The translations under genes and the position numbers were made by a program. From contig NZ_WHOY01000031.1 in NCBI RefSeq assembly GCF_009765445.1, forward strand, positions 1,817,644 through 1,881,643: a stretch of 64,000 nt of DNA, read 5' to 3'. This DNA comes from Pantoea sp. BAV 3049 (lineage in GTDB: Bacteria; Pseudomonadota; Gammaproteobacteria; Enterobacterales; Enterobacteriaceae). This document shows, one piece after another, positions 29,723-38,429 of this stretch; within the stretch, counting starts at the first letter, position 1, and each line of letters begins with the position of its first letter. Under the pieces are notes generated by a model that saw only the letters and a list, made by a program, of their open reading frames with translations, was not told the origin of the DNA and did not search any database.

Positions 29723-30937
29723 ATGACAGGATTAACCGGTAAACACATTGTTTTAGGCGTAAGCGGCGGTATTGCAGCTTATAAAGCGCCTGAGCTGGTC
29801 AGACGCCTGCGCGACCGGGGGGCTGAAGTACGGGTGGTCATGACCGAAGCCGCAAAAGCTTTTATCACACCTCTGAGCCTGCAGGCCGTATCGGGTTATC
29901 CGGTGTCTGATGACCTTCTGGATCCGGCTGCTGAAGCGGCAATGGGTCATATTGAGCTGGGCAAATGGGCCGATCTGGTGATCCTCGCCCCGGCCACTGC
30001 AGACCTGATTGCCCGCGTCACTGCGGGGATGGCTAACGATCTGGTGACCACTGTTTGCCTTGCCACACCGGCCCCCATTGCTGTGGTTCCGGCAATGAAC
30101 CAGCAGATGTATCGTGCGTCTGTCACTCAGCACAATCTGCAGGTACTGGCAGAGCGCAACGTGATGATCTGGGGGCCTGACAGCGGCAGCCAGGCCTGCG
30201 GCGATGTCGGTCCGGGCCGGATGCTGGATCCTTTGGCGATCGTGGATGAGGCGGTCTGCTGGGCTTCCCCCGTCAACGACCTGAAACATCTCAACATTAT
30301 GATTACCGCCGGTCCAACCCGCGAAGCGCTTGATCCGGTACGGTTCATTACCAACCACAGCTCAGGTAAGATGGGCTTCGCCATTGCGGCGGCGGCGGCA
30401 AAACGGGGCGCGAATGTGACGCTGATTGCCGGTCCGGTGGCGCTGCCAACCCCTGCCTGGGTCAAGCGTATAGATGTCATCACCGCGGCAGAAATGCAGC
30501 AGGCAGTGATGGCTGATGCGCATCGTCAGCACATATTTATCGGTACCGCAGCCGTTGCTGATTATCGCGCTGCGGAAGTTTCTGCGGAAAAAATTAAAAA
30601 ACAGGGTGATGAAATTACCCTGCGGATGGTAAAAAACCCCGACATCGTGGCCAACGTAGCAGCGATGCAGGAGAGCCGCCCCTACGTGGTGGGATTTGCG
30701 GCAGAAACCCAGAATGTGGAAGAATACGCCCAACAAAAAAGGGTGCGAAAGAATCTGGATTTGATCTGCGCCAACGATGTTTCGAAAGCCGGGCAAGGCT
30801 TCAACAGTGACAGCAATGCCCTGCATCTTTTTTGGCAGGAGGGAGATAAGGTCTTACCGCTCAGCGATAAGTCGCTCCTTGGCCAACAGTTAACAGACGA
30901 GATAGTCAGCCGTTATGATGAAAAAAATCGACGTTAA
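29723..30937 (+). CDS. coaBC: CoaBC (Dfp), phosphopantothenoylcysteine synthetase/decarboxylase
   Basis: Bifunctional CoA biosynthesis enzyme. 404 residues. The N-terminal flavoprotein decarboxylase (about 1-190) has [14 protein letters not shown], the PAMNQQM motif and the Cys in GSQACGDVG; the C-terminal CTP-dependent synthetase (about 190-400) has [14 protein letters not shown] and KMGFAIA. A possible -10 (TAAAAT at 29660) lies ahead. Its end overlaps dut by 23 bases. Confidence 0.97.
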   Translation: MTGLTGKHIVLGVSGGIAAYKAPELVRRLRDRGAEVRVVMTEAAKAFITPLSLQAVSGYPVSDDLLDPAAEAAMGHIELGKWADLVILAPATADLIARVTAGMANDLVTTVCLATPAPIAVVPAMNQQMYRASVTQHNLQVLAERNVMIWGPDSGSQACGDVGPGRMLDPLAIVDEAVCWASPVNDLKHLNIMITAGPTREALDPVRFITNHSSGKMGFAIAAAAAKRGANVTLIAGPVALPTPAWVKRIDVITAAEMQQAVMADAHRQHIFIGTAAVADYRAAEVSAEKIKKQGDEITLRMVKNPDIVANVAAMQESRPYVVGFAAETQNVEEYAQQKRVRKNLDLICANDVSKAGQGFNSDSNALHLFWQEGDKVLPLSDKSLLGQQLTDEIVSRYDEKNRR

Positions 30938-31373
30938 GATTTTAGACCCGCGCGTGGGCAAAGAATTTCCTCTGCCCACCTACGCTACTTCAGGTTCTGC
31001 GGGTCTTGACCTGCGCGCCTGCCTCGATGAAGCCATCGATCTGGCACCGGGCGTCACCACACTGGTGCCAACCGGTCTGGCTATCCACATCGGCGACCCG
31101 CAGCTGGCAGCAGTGATCCTTCCCCGCTCTGGTCTGGGGCATAAGCACGGCGTGGTTCTGGGCAACCTGGTGGGCTTGATTGATTCCGACTATCAGGGAC
31201 AACTGATGGTTTCCGTCTGGAACCGCGGCCAGACTGCGTTCATCATTGAACCCGGCGAGCGCATCGCCCAGATGGTTTTTGTGCCGGTAGTGCAGGCCGA
31301 ATTTAATCTGGTGAACGATTTCGACACCAGCGATCGCGGTGAAGGTGGCTTCGGTCACTCAGGCCGTCAGTAG
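30915..31373 (+). CDS. dut: Dut, dUTP diphosphatase
   Basis: Hydrolyses dUTP to dUMP and pyrophosphate, preventing uracil in DNA. 152 residues with the five trimeric dUTPase motifs, including [27 protein letters not shown] and C-terminal [10 protein letters not shown]. It overlaps coaBC by 23 bases, as in E. coli. Confidence 0.97.
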   Translation: MMKKIDVKILDPRVGKEFPLPTYATSGSAGLDLRACLDEAIDLAPGVTTLVPTGLAIHIGDPQLAAVILPRSGLGHKHGVVLGNLVGLIDSDYQGQLMVSVWNRGQTAFIIEPGERIAQMVFVPVVQAEFNLVNDFDTSDRGEGGFGHSGRQ

Positions 31374-31416
31374 CAATCGGCCTCCCTCCGGGACGATTTA
31401 CCAATTCCTATTTCCG

Positions 31417-31458
31417 CCGTGAGTATTTCGCTCACGGACGTTGCGTGGGCAATTGCCC
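31417..31458. repeat. Two inverted repeats between dut and slmA
   Basis: CCGTGAG-N7-CTCACGG (31417-31437) and a perfect palindrome GGGCAATTGCCC (31447-31458) lie in the dut-slmA gap. Neither has a following T-run. They may structure the slmA leader or bind a regulator. GTGAG/CTCAC recalls the SlmA site half-sequences, but the spacing is wrong. Confidence 0.45.
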
Positions 31459-31491
31459 GTTCAAGGTGATATTTCAGGGGTCTTTCAGGAC

Positions 31492-32088
31492 ATGGCAGAA
31501 AAAAAGAGTGCGAAAAGGAACCGTCGCGAGGAAATATTGCAGGCTCTGGCACAGATGCTGGAATCCAGCGATGGCAGCCAGCGGATCACCACCGCCAAGC
31601 TGGCGGCAAACGTTGGGGTCTCGGAAGCGGCACTTTACCGGCACTTTCCCAGCAAAACCCGGATGTTTGACAGCCTGATCGAGTTTATTGAAGACAGCCT
31701 GATTACGCGCATCAATCTGATTTTGAAAGACGAGAAAGAAACCCTGCCGCGTCTTCGTCTGATCATCCAGTTAATCCTGGGCTTTGGTGAGCGTAATCCA
31801 GGTTTAACGCGAATTCTGACCGGTCATGCGCTGATGTTTGAGCAGGATCGCTTGCAGGGACGGATTAATCAGCTGTTTGAACGCATTGAGGTTCAACTTC
31901 GTCAGGTGCTGCGCGAGCAGAAAATGCGTGACGGGGAGGGCTTCAGGACAGATGAAACGCTGCTGGCAAGTCAGCTGCTGGCGTTTTGTGAAGGGATGCT
32001 GTCCCGCTTTGTTCGTTCTGGTTTCCGCTATCGTCCAACGGTGGATTTCGACACCCGCTGGCCACTACTGGCCACCCAGCTGGTCTGA
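31492..32088 (+). CDS. slmA: SlmA, nucleoid occlusion factor
   Basis: TetR-fold DNA-binding protein that blocks FtsZ assembly over the nucleoid. The ATG at 31492 gives 198 residues, the E. coli length. N-terminal helix-turn-helix [22 protein letters not shown] is clear; the rest is the helical dimer/FtsZ-binding domain. It is convergent with pyrE. Confidence 0.97.
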   Translation: MAEKKSAKRNRREEILQALAQMLESSDGSQRITTAKLAANVGVSEAALYRHFPSKTRMFDSLIEFIEDSLITRINLILKDEKETLPRLRLIIQLILGFGERNPGLTRILTGHALMFEQDRLQGRINQLFERIEVQLRQVLREQKMRDGEGFRTDETLLASQLLAFCEGMLSRFVRSGFRYRPTVDFDTRWPLLATQLV

Positions 32089-32103
32089 CAGCACAATGAA
32101 AGT

Positions 32104-32123
32104 GGGCCAGTGAAAACTGGCCC
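32104..32123. terminator. Hairpin between slmA and pyrE
   Basis: GGGCCAGT-GAAA-ACTGGCCC is a perfect 8-bp stem with a stable GAAA tetraloop, between convergent genes. The minus strand is followed by ACTTTCATTG, so it serves pyrE better than slmA. Confidence 0.55.
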
Positions 32124-32131
32124 GCAGCACA

Positions 32132-32773
32132 TCAGATACCGTACTCTTTGCGGTAAGCACGAACAGAGGCCAGGTGGTCTGCCAGTTCGGGCTTCTCTTC
32201 CAGATAAGCAATCAGCTCGTTCAGGGTGATAATTGAAATCACCTTGCAGCCGTAATCCCGCTCCACTTCCTGAATTGCAGACGCCTGACCACGTCCGCGT
32301 TCCTGACGATCGAGAGAGATCAGTACGCCTGCCAGCGTTGCCTTGTTAGCAGCGATGATTTCCATTGATTCACGGATAGCCGTTCCGGCAGTGATCACAT
32401 CGTCCACCAGCATGATGCGGCCCTGCAGCGGGCTGCCTACCAGCAAACCACCTTCGCCGTGGTCTTTCGCTTCTTTACGGTTAAAGCAATAAGGCACGTC
32501 GCGGTCATGATGATCGGCCAGCGCAACTGCGGTGGTAGTGGCAATCGGGATACCCTTGTAAGCCGGACCAAACACCAGGTCGAAATCAATGCCCGAATCA
32601 ACCAGCGCCTGAGCGTAAAAACGCCCGAGGAGCGCCAGATCGCGACCGGAGTTAAACAGACCCGCGTTGAAGAAATAAGGGCTTTTGCGCCCTGATTTCA
32701 GCGTGAACTCACCAAATTTCAGCACCTGCTTGTTGATGGCGAATTCAATAAATTGGCGCTGCCAGGCTTTCAT
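32132..32773 (-). CDS. pyrE: PyrE, orotate phosphoribosyltransferase
   Basis: Converts orotate and PRPP to OMP in pyrimidine synthesis. The ATG at 32773 gives 213 residues as in E. coli. Motifs: [12 protein letters not shown] at the N-terminus, [11 protein letters not shown] and the PRPP-binding loop [14 protein letters not shown]. It lies after rph and the attenuator, so it is controlled by UTP-sensitive transcription attenuation. Confidence 0.97.
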   Translation of the reverse strand: MKAWQRQFIEFAINKQVLKFGEFTLKSGRKSPYFFNAGLFNSGRDLALLGRFYAQALVDSGIDFDLVFGPAYKGIPIATTTAVALADHHDRDVPYCFNRKEAKDHGEGGLLVGSPLQGRIMLVDDVITAGTAIRESMEIIAANKATLAGVLISLDRQERGRGQASAIQEVERDYGCKVISIITLNELIAYLEEKPELADHLASVRAYRKEYGI

Positions 32774-32793
32774 GTCTTCTTCCTCGTTTAATT

Positions 32794-32822
32794 GTAAAAA
32801 AAGGCGACTCTCGGGTCGCCTT
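32794..32822 (-). promoter_or_regulatory. pyrE attenuator
   Basis: Minus-strand AAGGCGAC-CCGAGA-GTCGCCTT followed by seven T residues is an intrinsic terminator lying about 5 bases after the rph stop and 20 bases before pyrE. This is the classical E. coli arrangement, where ribosomes translating the end of rph prevent the hairpin when UTP is low. Confidence 0.92.
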
Positions 32823-32827
32823 AACAA

Positions 32828-33544
32828 TCAGTTCTGTAATGCTGCTTTCTGCGCCTGAATCAGCGACTCAATCCCACCCCGCGCCAGCGCCAGCAGCTTC
32901 AGCAGTTCATCATGGCTGAAGGGTTCACCCTCTGCCGTGCCCTGAACTTCAATCATGCGGCCATCTTCCGTCATCACCACGTTCATGTCAGTTTCTGCAG
33001 CGGAGTCTTCCACATATTCCAGGTCACACAATGCTTCGCCGTTAACGATACCAACGGAAATCGCGGCAACCATGCCCTTCATTGGATTGGTCTTCAGCTT
33101 GCCGACAGACACCAGATGGTTCAGCGCATCGGCCAGCGCCACACAGGCACCGGTGATGGAGGCGGTTCGGGTACCGCCATCCGCTTGCAGCACATCGCAG
33201 TCGAGCGTGATGGTAAACTCACCCAGCGCTTTCAAATCCAGCGCGGCACGCAGCGAACGGGCGATCAGGCGTTGGATCTCCAGCGTACGACCACCCTGCT
33301 TGCCTTTGGCGGCTTCACGCGCGTTACGGCTATGGGTAGCACGTGGCAACATGCCGTACTCGGCGGTGACCCAACCCTGCCCCTGACCTTTCAGGAAACG
33401 TGGCACGCCCTCTTCAATGGTGGCGGTGCACAGCACTTTGGTATCACCGAATTCAACCAGGACTGAACCTTCAGCATGTTTGGTGTAGTGGCGGGTCAGT
33501 GTGACGGGACGCACCTGTTGTGCGCTACGGCCTGCTGGACGCAT
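32828..33544 (-). CDS. rph: Rph, ribonuclease PH
   Basis: Phosphorolytic 3'-5' exoribonuclease that trims tRNA 3' ends. 238 residues, the intact length (E. coli K-12 itself carries a frameshifted copy). RNase PH core: [17 protein letters not shown], the RNA/phosphate-binding Arg-rich stretch and [16 protein letters not shown]. Its translation to the end also controls the downstream pyrE attenuator. Confidence 0.96.
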   Translation of the reverse strand: MRPAGRSAQQVRPVTLTRHYTKHAEGSVLVEFGDTKVLCTATIEEGVPRFLKGQGQGWVTAEYGMLPRATHSRNAREAAKGKQGGRTLEIQRLIARSLRAALDLKALGEFTITLDCDVLQADGGTRTASITGACVALADALNHLVSVGKLKTNPMKGMVAAISVGIVNGEALCDLEYVEDSAAETDMNVVMTEDGRMIEVQGTAEGEPFSHDELLKLLALARGGIESLIQAQKAALQN

Positions 33545-33598
33545 GGTTTATCTCCGGCTGGTAAAAACAGTATTGGCTGCGCATTATACGGATTTCAC

Positions 33599-33652
33599 CG
33601 CCGGATGCCTATGACCGCCTGTCGGTTGCGGTGATTCTTATAGCATCCGGCG
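33599..33652. repeat. REP-like extragenic palindrome
   Basis: CGCCGGATGC (33599-33608) and GCATCCGGCG (33643-33652) are perfect 10-bp inverted arms around 34 bases, with inner partial pairing (ACCGC / GCGGT). Sequence and layout resemble enterobacterial REP elements (GCCGGATGC core). It lies between rph and a small ORF. A shorter related pair ATCCGG / CCGGAT is at 33883-33904. Confidence 0.6.
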
Positions 33653-33665
33653 TCAGCCGGTAGTC

Positions 33666-33803
33666 TCAGTCCAGAGTTTTACGGTAGCTTTTCAGTCCGA
33701 TCCCCATCACCACCACGGCCAGTCCAGGTAAAGGAAGCAGATCGGGCAGTAAAGCGACCAGTGTCACTACAAACAGAGCGGCAATCAGTGGGGTATTTTT
33801 CAT
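33666..33803 (-). CDS. Small hydrophobic membrane protein, unknown
   Basis: 45 residues from the ATG at 33803 with AAGGA ideally spaced ahead. An in-frame upstream extension to 33884 is possible but has no good ribosome binding site. The product is one long or two short membrane segments (IAALFVVTLVALLP and LPLPGLAVVVMGIG) with a basic C-terminal tail SYRKTLD. It lies between rph and yicC; the REP-like element follows its end. No family recognised. Confidence 0.6.
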   Translation of the reverse strand: MKNTPLIAALFVVTLVALLPDLLPLPGLAVVVMGIGLKSYRKTLD

Positions 33804-34001
33804 CAGCTTCCTTTTTTTCAGTCTGCTTTCACTGTCATCATTTCGCCTGGCAGTGGCCAGAACGGCTTTGCACATCTTAATCATCCGGCTTTAAAACACC
33901 GGATACGCCAGCCGATTTGCCAGAGTTTGCCCTGACGCCTGTTAAGCCATCGCCTGCACCGCTATAATCCCCTCATCTTTCTCTGAAAACGGGTACGCAT
34001 A

Positions 34002-34865
34002 ATGATCCGCAGTATGACCGCCTACGCCCGGCGCGAAACCAAAGGCGAATGGGGCAGCGCAGCCTGGGAGCTTCGTTCCGTCAACCAACGCTATTTAGAA
34101 ACCTACATCCGTCTGCCTGAGCAATTCCGTGGCCTGGAGCCGGTGATCCGTGAACGAATTCGTAACCGCCTGACGCGCGGCAAAATCGAATGCAACCTGC
34201 GCTTTGACGCCGACCCGCGTGCGCAGAGTGCGCTGGTGCTGAATGAGAAGCTGGCAATCCAGCTGGTTCAGGCGGCAAACTGGGTGAAAATGCAGAGCGA
34301 CGAGGGGGAAATAAACCCGGTCGATATCCTGCGTTGGCCTGGCGTGATGTCAGCAGAAGAGCAGGATCTGGATGCCATTTCCGCCGAACTGCTGCGAGCA
34401 TTGGATAGCGCGCTGGATGACTTTATCACCTCGCGGGAAACTGAAGGTGCGGCACTGAAGTCACTGATCGAGCAGCGTCTGGAAGGCGTCAGCACTGAAG
34501 TCACCAAAGTGCGTGCGCAAATGCCGGATGTGCTTAAATGGCAGCGTGAACGTCTGGTCACCAGGCTGGAAGAAGCGCAGGTGCAACTGGACAGCAACCG
34601 CGTTGAGCAGGAGCTGATCATGCTGGCGCAGCGCGTGGACGTGGCGGAAGAGCTGGACCGTCTGGAAGCGCACGTGAAAGAGACTTACAACATCCTGAAG
34701 AAGAAAGAGGCCGTTGGCCGTCGACTCGACTTTATGATGCAGGAGTTCAACCGCGAGTCGAACACCCTGGCCTCGAAATCGATTAATTCTGAAGTCACCA
34801 CTTCCGCCATCGAGCTGAAGGTACTGATTGAGCAGATGCGCGAGCAGATCCAGAATATCGAATAA
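34002..34865 (+). CDS. yicC: YicC, endoribonuclease family protein
   Basis: 287 residues, equal to E. coli YicC, starting MIRSMTAYARRE. N-terminal YicC-like domain (about 1-155) and C-terminal DUF1732-type helical domain with RLDFMMQEFNRESNTLASK at about 243-261. In E. coli YicC has been reported to act as an endoribonuclease on small RNA. It is divergent from rph and followed by a strong terminator. Confidence 0.95.
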   Translation: MIRSMTAYARRETKGEWGSAAWELRSVNQRYLETYIRLPEQFRGLEPVIRERIRNRLTRGKIECNLRFDADPRAQSALVLNEKLAIQLVQAANWVKMQSDEGEINPVDILRWPGVMSAEEQDLDAISAELLRALDSALDDFITSRETEGAALKSLIEQRLEGVSTEVTKVRAQMPDVLKWQRERLVTRLEEAQVQLDSNRVEQELIMLAQRVDVAEELDRLEAHVKETYNILKKKEAVGRRLDFMMQEFNRESNTLASKSINSEVTTSAIELKVLIEQMREQIQNIE

Positions 34866-34901
34866 GAGATTTAGTACGGAACACTGAAATGAGCATCCTT
34901 T

Positions 34902-34928
34902 AAAAGCCCGCATCACGCGGGCTTTTTT
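34902..34928. terminator. Terminator after yicC
   Basis: AAAAGCCCGC-ATCAC-GCGGGCTTTT is a 10-bp stem followed by more T residues on the plus strand. The minus strand also ends in TTTT, so it can also end the minus-strand operon that stops at 34939. Confidence 0.9.
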
Positions 34929-34938
34929 ATTCGTCAGC

Positions 34939-35151
34939 TCACTGGCCAGTTACAACATAAAAGCGGTCTTTTTCCCGGACAACCTTTGTCTGAACATCCC
35001 CACAGTTCCAGACCAGATGAAAGAACTCATCGGTGGTGACTTCCCAGTCAAGTCGGATGCGGTCATAGTCTCCCTGACACAACATATTACTGGCCTCACT
35101 GAAACAGGTAGCGCCAGGCTCGATACGGGACATCTGTTGGCTTTGATTCAT
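34939..35151 (-). CDS. Small protein of unknown function downstream of azlD
   Basis: 70 residues from the ATG at 35151, with GGGGAG 8 bases upstream. Soluble, acidic centre, three cysteines (16, 25, 50) and a C-terminal half that looks folded (RLDWEVTTDEFFHLVWNCG, DRFYVVTG). It starts 52 bases after azlD on the same strand and ends just before the yicC/operon terminator, so it is probably the last gene of the regulator-azlC-azlD operon. I recognise no family. Confidence 0.55.
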   Translation of the reverse strand: MNQSQQMSRIEPGATCFSEASNMLCQGDYDRIRLDWEVTTDEFFHLVWNCGDVQTKVVREKDRFYVVTGQ

Positions 35152-35203
35152 TCTCTCTGCTCCCCAGGTTTTTACGTTTTTCAGCAAACTGCTCCGGCCG
35201 CAG

Positions 35204-35557
35204 CTAGGTGGTAAGGAACCACAGGCCTGCGGCATAAATCGCCACACCGACAATCACTGCCACACCAGGATTTCGCGTCACGCGGAGCGCGCCCAGCGTC
35301 ATTAAAATCCCTGCTCCGTAACACAGCGCCCTGCCGTAACCGACGGCCATTGCCTGCTGAATGCCAGGGATCAGGGTGACGATCATAATGGCAGACAGCA
35401 ACGATGGGCCCAGCGCAGAGAACACCGGAGATCCCTGCTCCGCCTTGTCATCAGTTCTGCCTTGTTTATTAAGCATGAAAGGGAGTGAGCGTAACAGCCA
35501 GGTGACGACTCCCATTGCGACCACGGTCAGCCACGCCTGGTCATAAGGCATAGTCAT
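35204..35557 (-). CDS. AzlD-family branched-chain amino-acid exporter subunit
   Basis: 117 residues, four hydrophobic segments: WLTVVAMGVVTWLLRSLPF, LLSAIMIVTLIPGI, ALCYGAGILMTLGAL and VAVIVGVAIYAAGLWF. This is the small partner (AzlD, YgaH in E. coli) of a two-protein exporter for branched-chain amino acids or relatives. It overlaps azlC by 17 bases. Substrate is not shown by the sequence. Confidence 0.85.
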   Translation of the reverse strand: MTMPYDQAWLTVVAMGVVTWLLRSLPFMLNKQGRTDDKAEQGSPVFSALGPSLLSAIMIVTLIPGIQQAMAVGYGRALCYGAGILMTLGALRVTRNPGVAVIVGVAIYAAGLWFLTT

Positions 35558-36245
35558 TCAGCTTCCCCCTTACGAACACCGCGCAACATCCACAGAGCGC
35601 TCCCGCCATCAATGCCAGCGCCGTCAGTCCCTGCAGATACAGCACGCCTGCCACGACTATCGACACAATCACCGGCATCCGGTGTCGTGGACTGAAGCTC
35701 TCCTGCACCAGCACCACAAACAGCGCGGGCAGAGCAAACGGCATCGCCTCTGCCAGTAGCGGAATGGCTTTGCTGAGCTGAACCCCGGCAATCGCCCCCA
35801 AAATGGTGCCGAATACCCATGAGAGATAGCTGAATATGCCCAGCCAGCTGAGCCAGCTACTGCGGGAGGCCATCATCACCTCCGGCATTCTGATCAGCGC
35901 TGTGGCGAACACTTCATCCGTCAACGTGAAAGCTGCCATCAGCTGTTTGCGTAATCCCGCTGGCAGTTGCCTTACCATCACCGCACCATAGAGAAGATGG
36001 CGAACATCCATCAGTGCGCACAGCCCCAGAACCAGATACCAGGCCGTCCCGGCATGTATCGCGGCCAGCAGCACGAACTGGCTGCCTCCGGCGAAAATCA
36101 ACACTGACATAGCCACTACCAGAGACCCCGGCAGCCCGTTCACCACCCCAGCCATACCAAAAGCAAACGCGATAGGCAGGTATCCGGTCACAATGGGTAA
36201 CGAGGCAAGCAGCGCCTGTTTAACCGTTTTTTCCATCTCACTCAC
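35541..36245 (-). CDS. AzlC-family branched-chain amino-acid exporter subunit
   Basis: 234 residues with about six to seven membrane segments; SLPIVTGYLPIAFAFGM, IFAGGSQF and LMDVRHLLYG are AzlC/YgaZ family motifs. It starts with GTG overlapping the regulator stop (GTGA), so it is translationally coupled to it. With AzlD it should form an inner-membrane efflux complex. In E. coli the YgaZH pair exports valine; here the regulator is quite different, so the substrate may be too. Confidence 0.88.
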   Translation of the reverse strand: MSEMEKTVKQALLASLPIVTGYLPIAFAFGMAGVVNGLPGSLVVAMSVLIFAGGSQFVLLAAIHAGTAWYLVLGLCALMDVRHLLYGAVMVRQLPAGLRKQLMAAFTLTDEVFATALIRMPEVMMASRSSWLSWLGIFSYLSWVFGTILGAIAGVQLSKAIPLLAEAMPFALPALFVVLVQESFSPRHRMPVIVSIVVAGVLYLQGLTALALMAGALCGCCAVFVRGKLNDYAL

Positions 36246-38230
36246 AACGCTTGTAATACAAACAAATGCGTTCCCGCATCCCTGTCAGTTCGTCCACAGG
36301 TGGCATATAAACGACGATGATGCTGAACGGAGAACCCCGCCGCGCGCGCCAGATCGCTGAAGCAGTCCGGCGAAGTTTTCTGCTCAACCTCATAATCCAG
36401 CCCCGCCACCAGCGCCTCCAGTTCCAGAATATGGAAGCGATAGAAGACCTGCAGCGGATCGGCTGGCTGCTCTGGCAATGTCAGCGCGTGCAGGCTCTCC
36501 AGTAACCGACGGCAGCGGTACTCGGCACGGCCTTCATCGCCTACTCGTGCTTCAAACAACGCCTGCGGCACGTCCTGTCGCAGCATATGTACCAGGCGAT
36601 GTTCATCCAGCGAGAGGCCGGTCAGTGACATCGGCACCAGGGTATCTGCTATATATTGCAGATGATGCTGCATCAGACCGATTTTGCGCTGCCTGATGGT
36701 GGAGAACGGACCGATCATTTCATCGGAAACAACAAAAATGCCGCCACTTGTCAGCTGCTCACGGGTAGAACTTAAAAACGCCAGCGTATCCAGATGATGG
36801 GAAGCGCCAACTGAGATAGCGGCATCGAACGGCTTTTCAGGCGCAGGCAGGTCGGTAATACTGGCCTTGCAGGGATGAACGTTCGACGAATGCCTGAACA
36901 GTTTTTTCAGGTGGTTAAAGGCCGTCTCGCTGGGATCCACGGTAGTGACCTGCAGCTCCGGCAGCAGCTCCAGCAGCAGCTCCAGCAGCATTTTCAGCGG
37001 CAGTCCGGGTCCGGTGCCAATATCAATAATTCGTATAGCTGCGGGTGAAAGGTGTTGAATCAACTGTTGCGCAATCGCCACTGACTGCTTTGCATAGGCC
37101 GGATGGACCAGCTCCCAGGCTGCATAACCATCCACATCGATCCGGTCTTCAAACAGCACATTATCGCTTTCTCGCTGGACTACCGGCGTCACTTCATATC
37201 GTGGAGCGGCACGCAACGGTACACAAGGTGATCCATTGCGGGTCAGGATCTCTGCCGCCAGACTCGACAGGCAGATGCTGTCAGATTGCGCCAGCATGTG
37301 CAGCCGGGAATGGCTGGCTTCATCCAGCTGACGCCAGGGTGAAATCGCCAGATTACTCAGCTCCAGAGCCTGCTGTAACCGCGGATTATCCACCGGCGTT
37401 TCATCCAGCCGCTCATGGCTTCCCTCACGTGAGAGACAAATCAGCCTGGGTCCCTGATCGTAAACATAAAAGGTCTGCATCCCTGGTGCTTCCGGCAGCA
37501 GCCTCTGCTGAAGCTGTTCCTCTGCACTCTGGGTATCCTCGCAGTCCGTGAAGCTGAGCCGCACGGCATTGACTCCCTGGCGGCTTTCCAGCGCCAGACG
37601 CCGGAATTGCTGTTGCAAGCCAGACCAGTCATCTTCGCTTTCAGGCCATTCGCGATAGATATCGTGTTCCCCAGGGGCCGCCTCTGCCAGCGTCGGGTAG
37701 ATCACGCTGACCATCATCGAGGTCTGTTCATCCAGGCTCTGATAAAGATGAGGAGTGTCACCAGCAAAGCTGCAGCTTTTGCCTGCAGTCAGGAAGACGG
37801 GTTCCGACTGGGGTCCGGTCAGGGCCCGGCCCTTTAACACCACCACGTTCTCCTCCACTCCTGGCATGTGAGCTTCAGCGATCCGTTTGGTATGAGGGGC
37901 CATATCCATCACGTAGGTTTCAATGACGAAAGGAGAAGACTGTTTATTGATTAACCGGACGCTGACGCCGGTGGAGCTGGATTCTACTGACTGATCCTGC
38001 TCCTGAGAGATCAGTTCGCCAAACGGAACGCCGAGGGCATGCGCCAGCCGCCAGACTGTTTCAATGGTGGGATTGCCTCGCCCCGCCTCAATGCCGGAAA
38101 GGGTTGCTTTACCAATGCCGCTGGTTTCTGCCAGCCCTGACAGCGAAAGCCCCCGTGATTTACGAACCCTGGCAAGGCTCAGTGACACTGACTGGCGTAT
38201 TTCACTCGACAGCAACATCGGATTTTCCAC
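36242..38230 (-). CDS. XRE/cupin transcriptional regulator fused to SAM-dependent methyltransferase
   Basis: 662 residues from a GTG start (AGGAG 8 bases upstream). Residues about 14-72 are an XRE helix-turn-helix (LAETSGIGKATLSGIEAGRG); about 93-180 a cupin (PHTKRIAEAHMPGVEENVVV, GDTPHLYQS). Residues 200-380 are an unassigned linker domain. Residues 385-510 are a class I methyltransferase core: motif I DIGTGPG (403-409), acidic VDPSE (431-435), FDAAISVGASHHL (468-480) and SGGIFVVSDEM. The rest is a helical tail. Ordinary XRE-cupin regulators have about 180-200 residues, so the methyltransferase is an extra module. It is coupled to azlC by GTGA. It probably represses its own operon; what it methylates is unknown. 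Confidence 0.85.
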   Translation of the reverse strand: MENPMLLSSEIRQSVSLSLARVRKSRGLSLSGLAETSGIGKATLSGIEAGRGNPTIETVWRLAHALGVPFGELISQEQDQSVESSSTGVSVRLINKQSSPFVIETYVMDMAPHTKRIAEAHMPGVEENVVVLKGRALTGPQSEPVFLTAGKSCSFAGDTPHLYQSLDEQTSMMVSVIYPTLAEAAPGEHDIYREWPESEDDWSGLQQQFRRLALESRQGVNAVRLSFTDCEDTQSAEEQLQQRLLPEAPGMQTFYVYDQGPRLICLSREGSHERLDETPVDNPRLQQALELSNLAISPWRQLDEASHSRLHMLAQSDSICLSSLAAEILTRNGSPCVPLRAAPRYEVTPVVQRESDNVLFEDRIDVDGYAAWELVHPAYAKQSVAIAQQLIQHLSPAAIRIIDIGTGPGLPLKMLLELLLELLPELQVTTVDPSETAFNHLKKLFRHSSNVHPCKASITDLPAPEKPFDAAISVGASHHLDTLAFLSSTREQLTSGGIFVVSDEMIGPFSTIRQRKIGLMQHHLQYIADTLVPMSLTGLSLDEHRLVHMLRQDVPQALFEARVGDEGRAEYRCRRLLESLHALTLPEQPADPLQVFYRFHILELEALVAGLDYEVEQKTSPDCFSDLARAAGFSVQHHRRLYATCGRTDRDAGTHLFVLQAL
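36953..36988 (-). repeat. Three 12-base in-frame repeats inside the methyltransferase motif I helix
   Basis: Plus-strand CAGCTCCGGCAG, CAGCTCCAGCAG, CAGCTCCAGCAG, coding on the minus strand for LLEL-LLEL-LPEL (residues 415-426), right after the SAM-binding DIGTGPG loop. Copy-number change would lengthen the helix by four residues without a frameshift. Confidence 0.8.
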
Positions 38231-38257
38231 AACGTTCTCTCCTGAGGTGAACCCGGC

Positions 38258-38295
38258 GTTCTTTATAATGCCCGGCTTTGTTCCTTATAATGAAC
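38258..38295. promoter_or_regulatory. Operator-like direct repeats upstream of the XRE/cupin regulator
   Basis: GTTCTTTATAATG (38258-38270) and GTTCCTTATAATG (38280-38292) repeat at exactly 22 bases, two helical turns. The second extends to GTTCCTTATAATGAAC, a 14/16 palindrome. TATAATGAAC is also, as I recall, the core of the site used by the XRE-cupin regulator PuuR. It lies 28-65 bases before the regulator start and among TATAAT-like promoter sequence. Confidence 0.6.
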
Positions 38296-38429
38296 GATGT
38301 CAGTTGCTGTCAATTGTTTTACAGAAAATTCATCCCTCTCCGATAACTCAGGCCGCTTAACGTTAGGCTTACGGGCGTCACCAGGCTAAAATGCCCCCTG
38401 TTTATTTATGGATTAATTCGAGGCCTTTT

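Noticed and set aside
31417..31437. GTGAG...CTCAC inverted repeat upstream of slmA as a SlmA binding site
   Set aside because: The SlmA site has the half-sequences two bases apart; here seven bases separate them, so it is more likely an mRNA stem.
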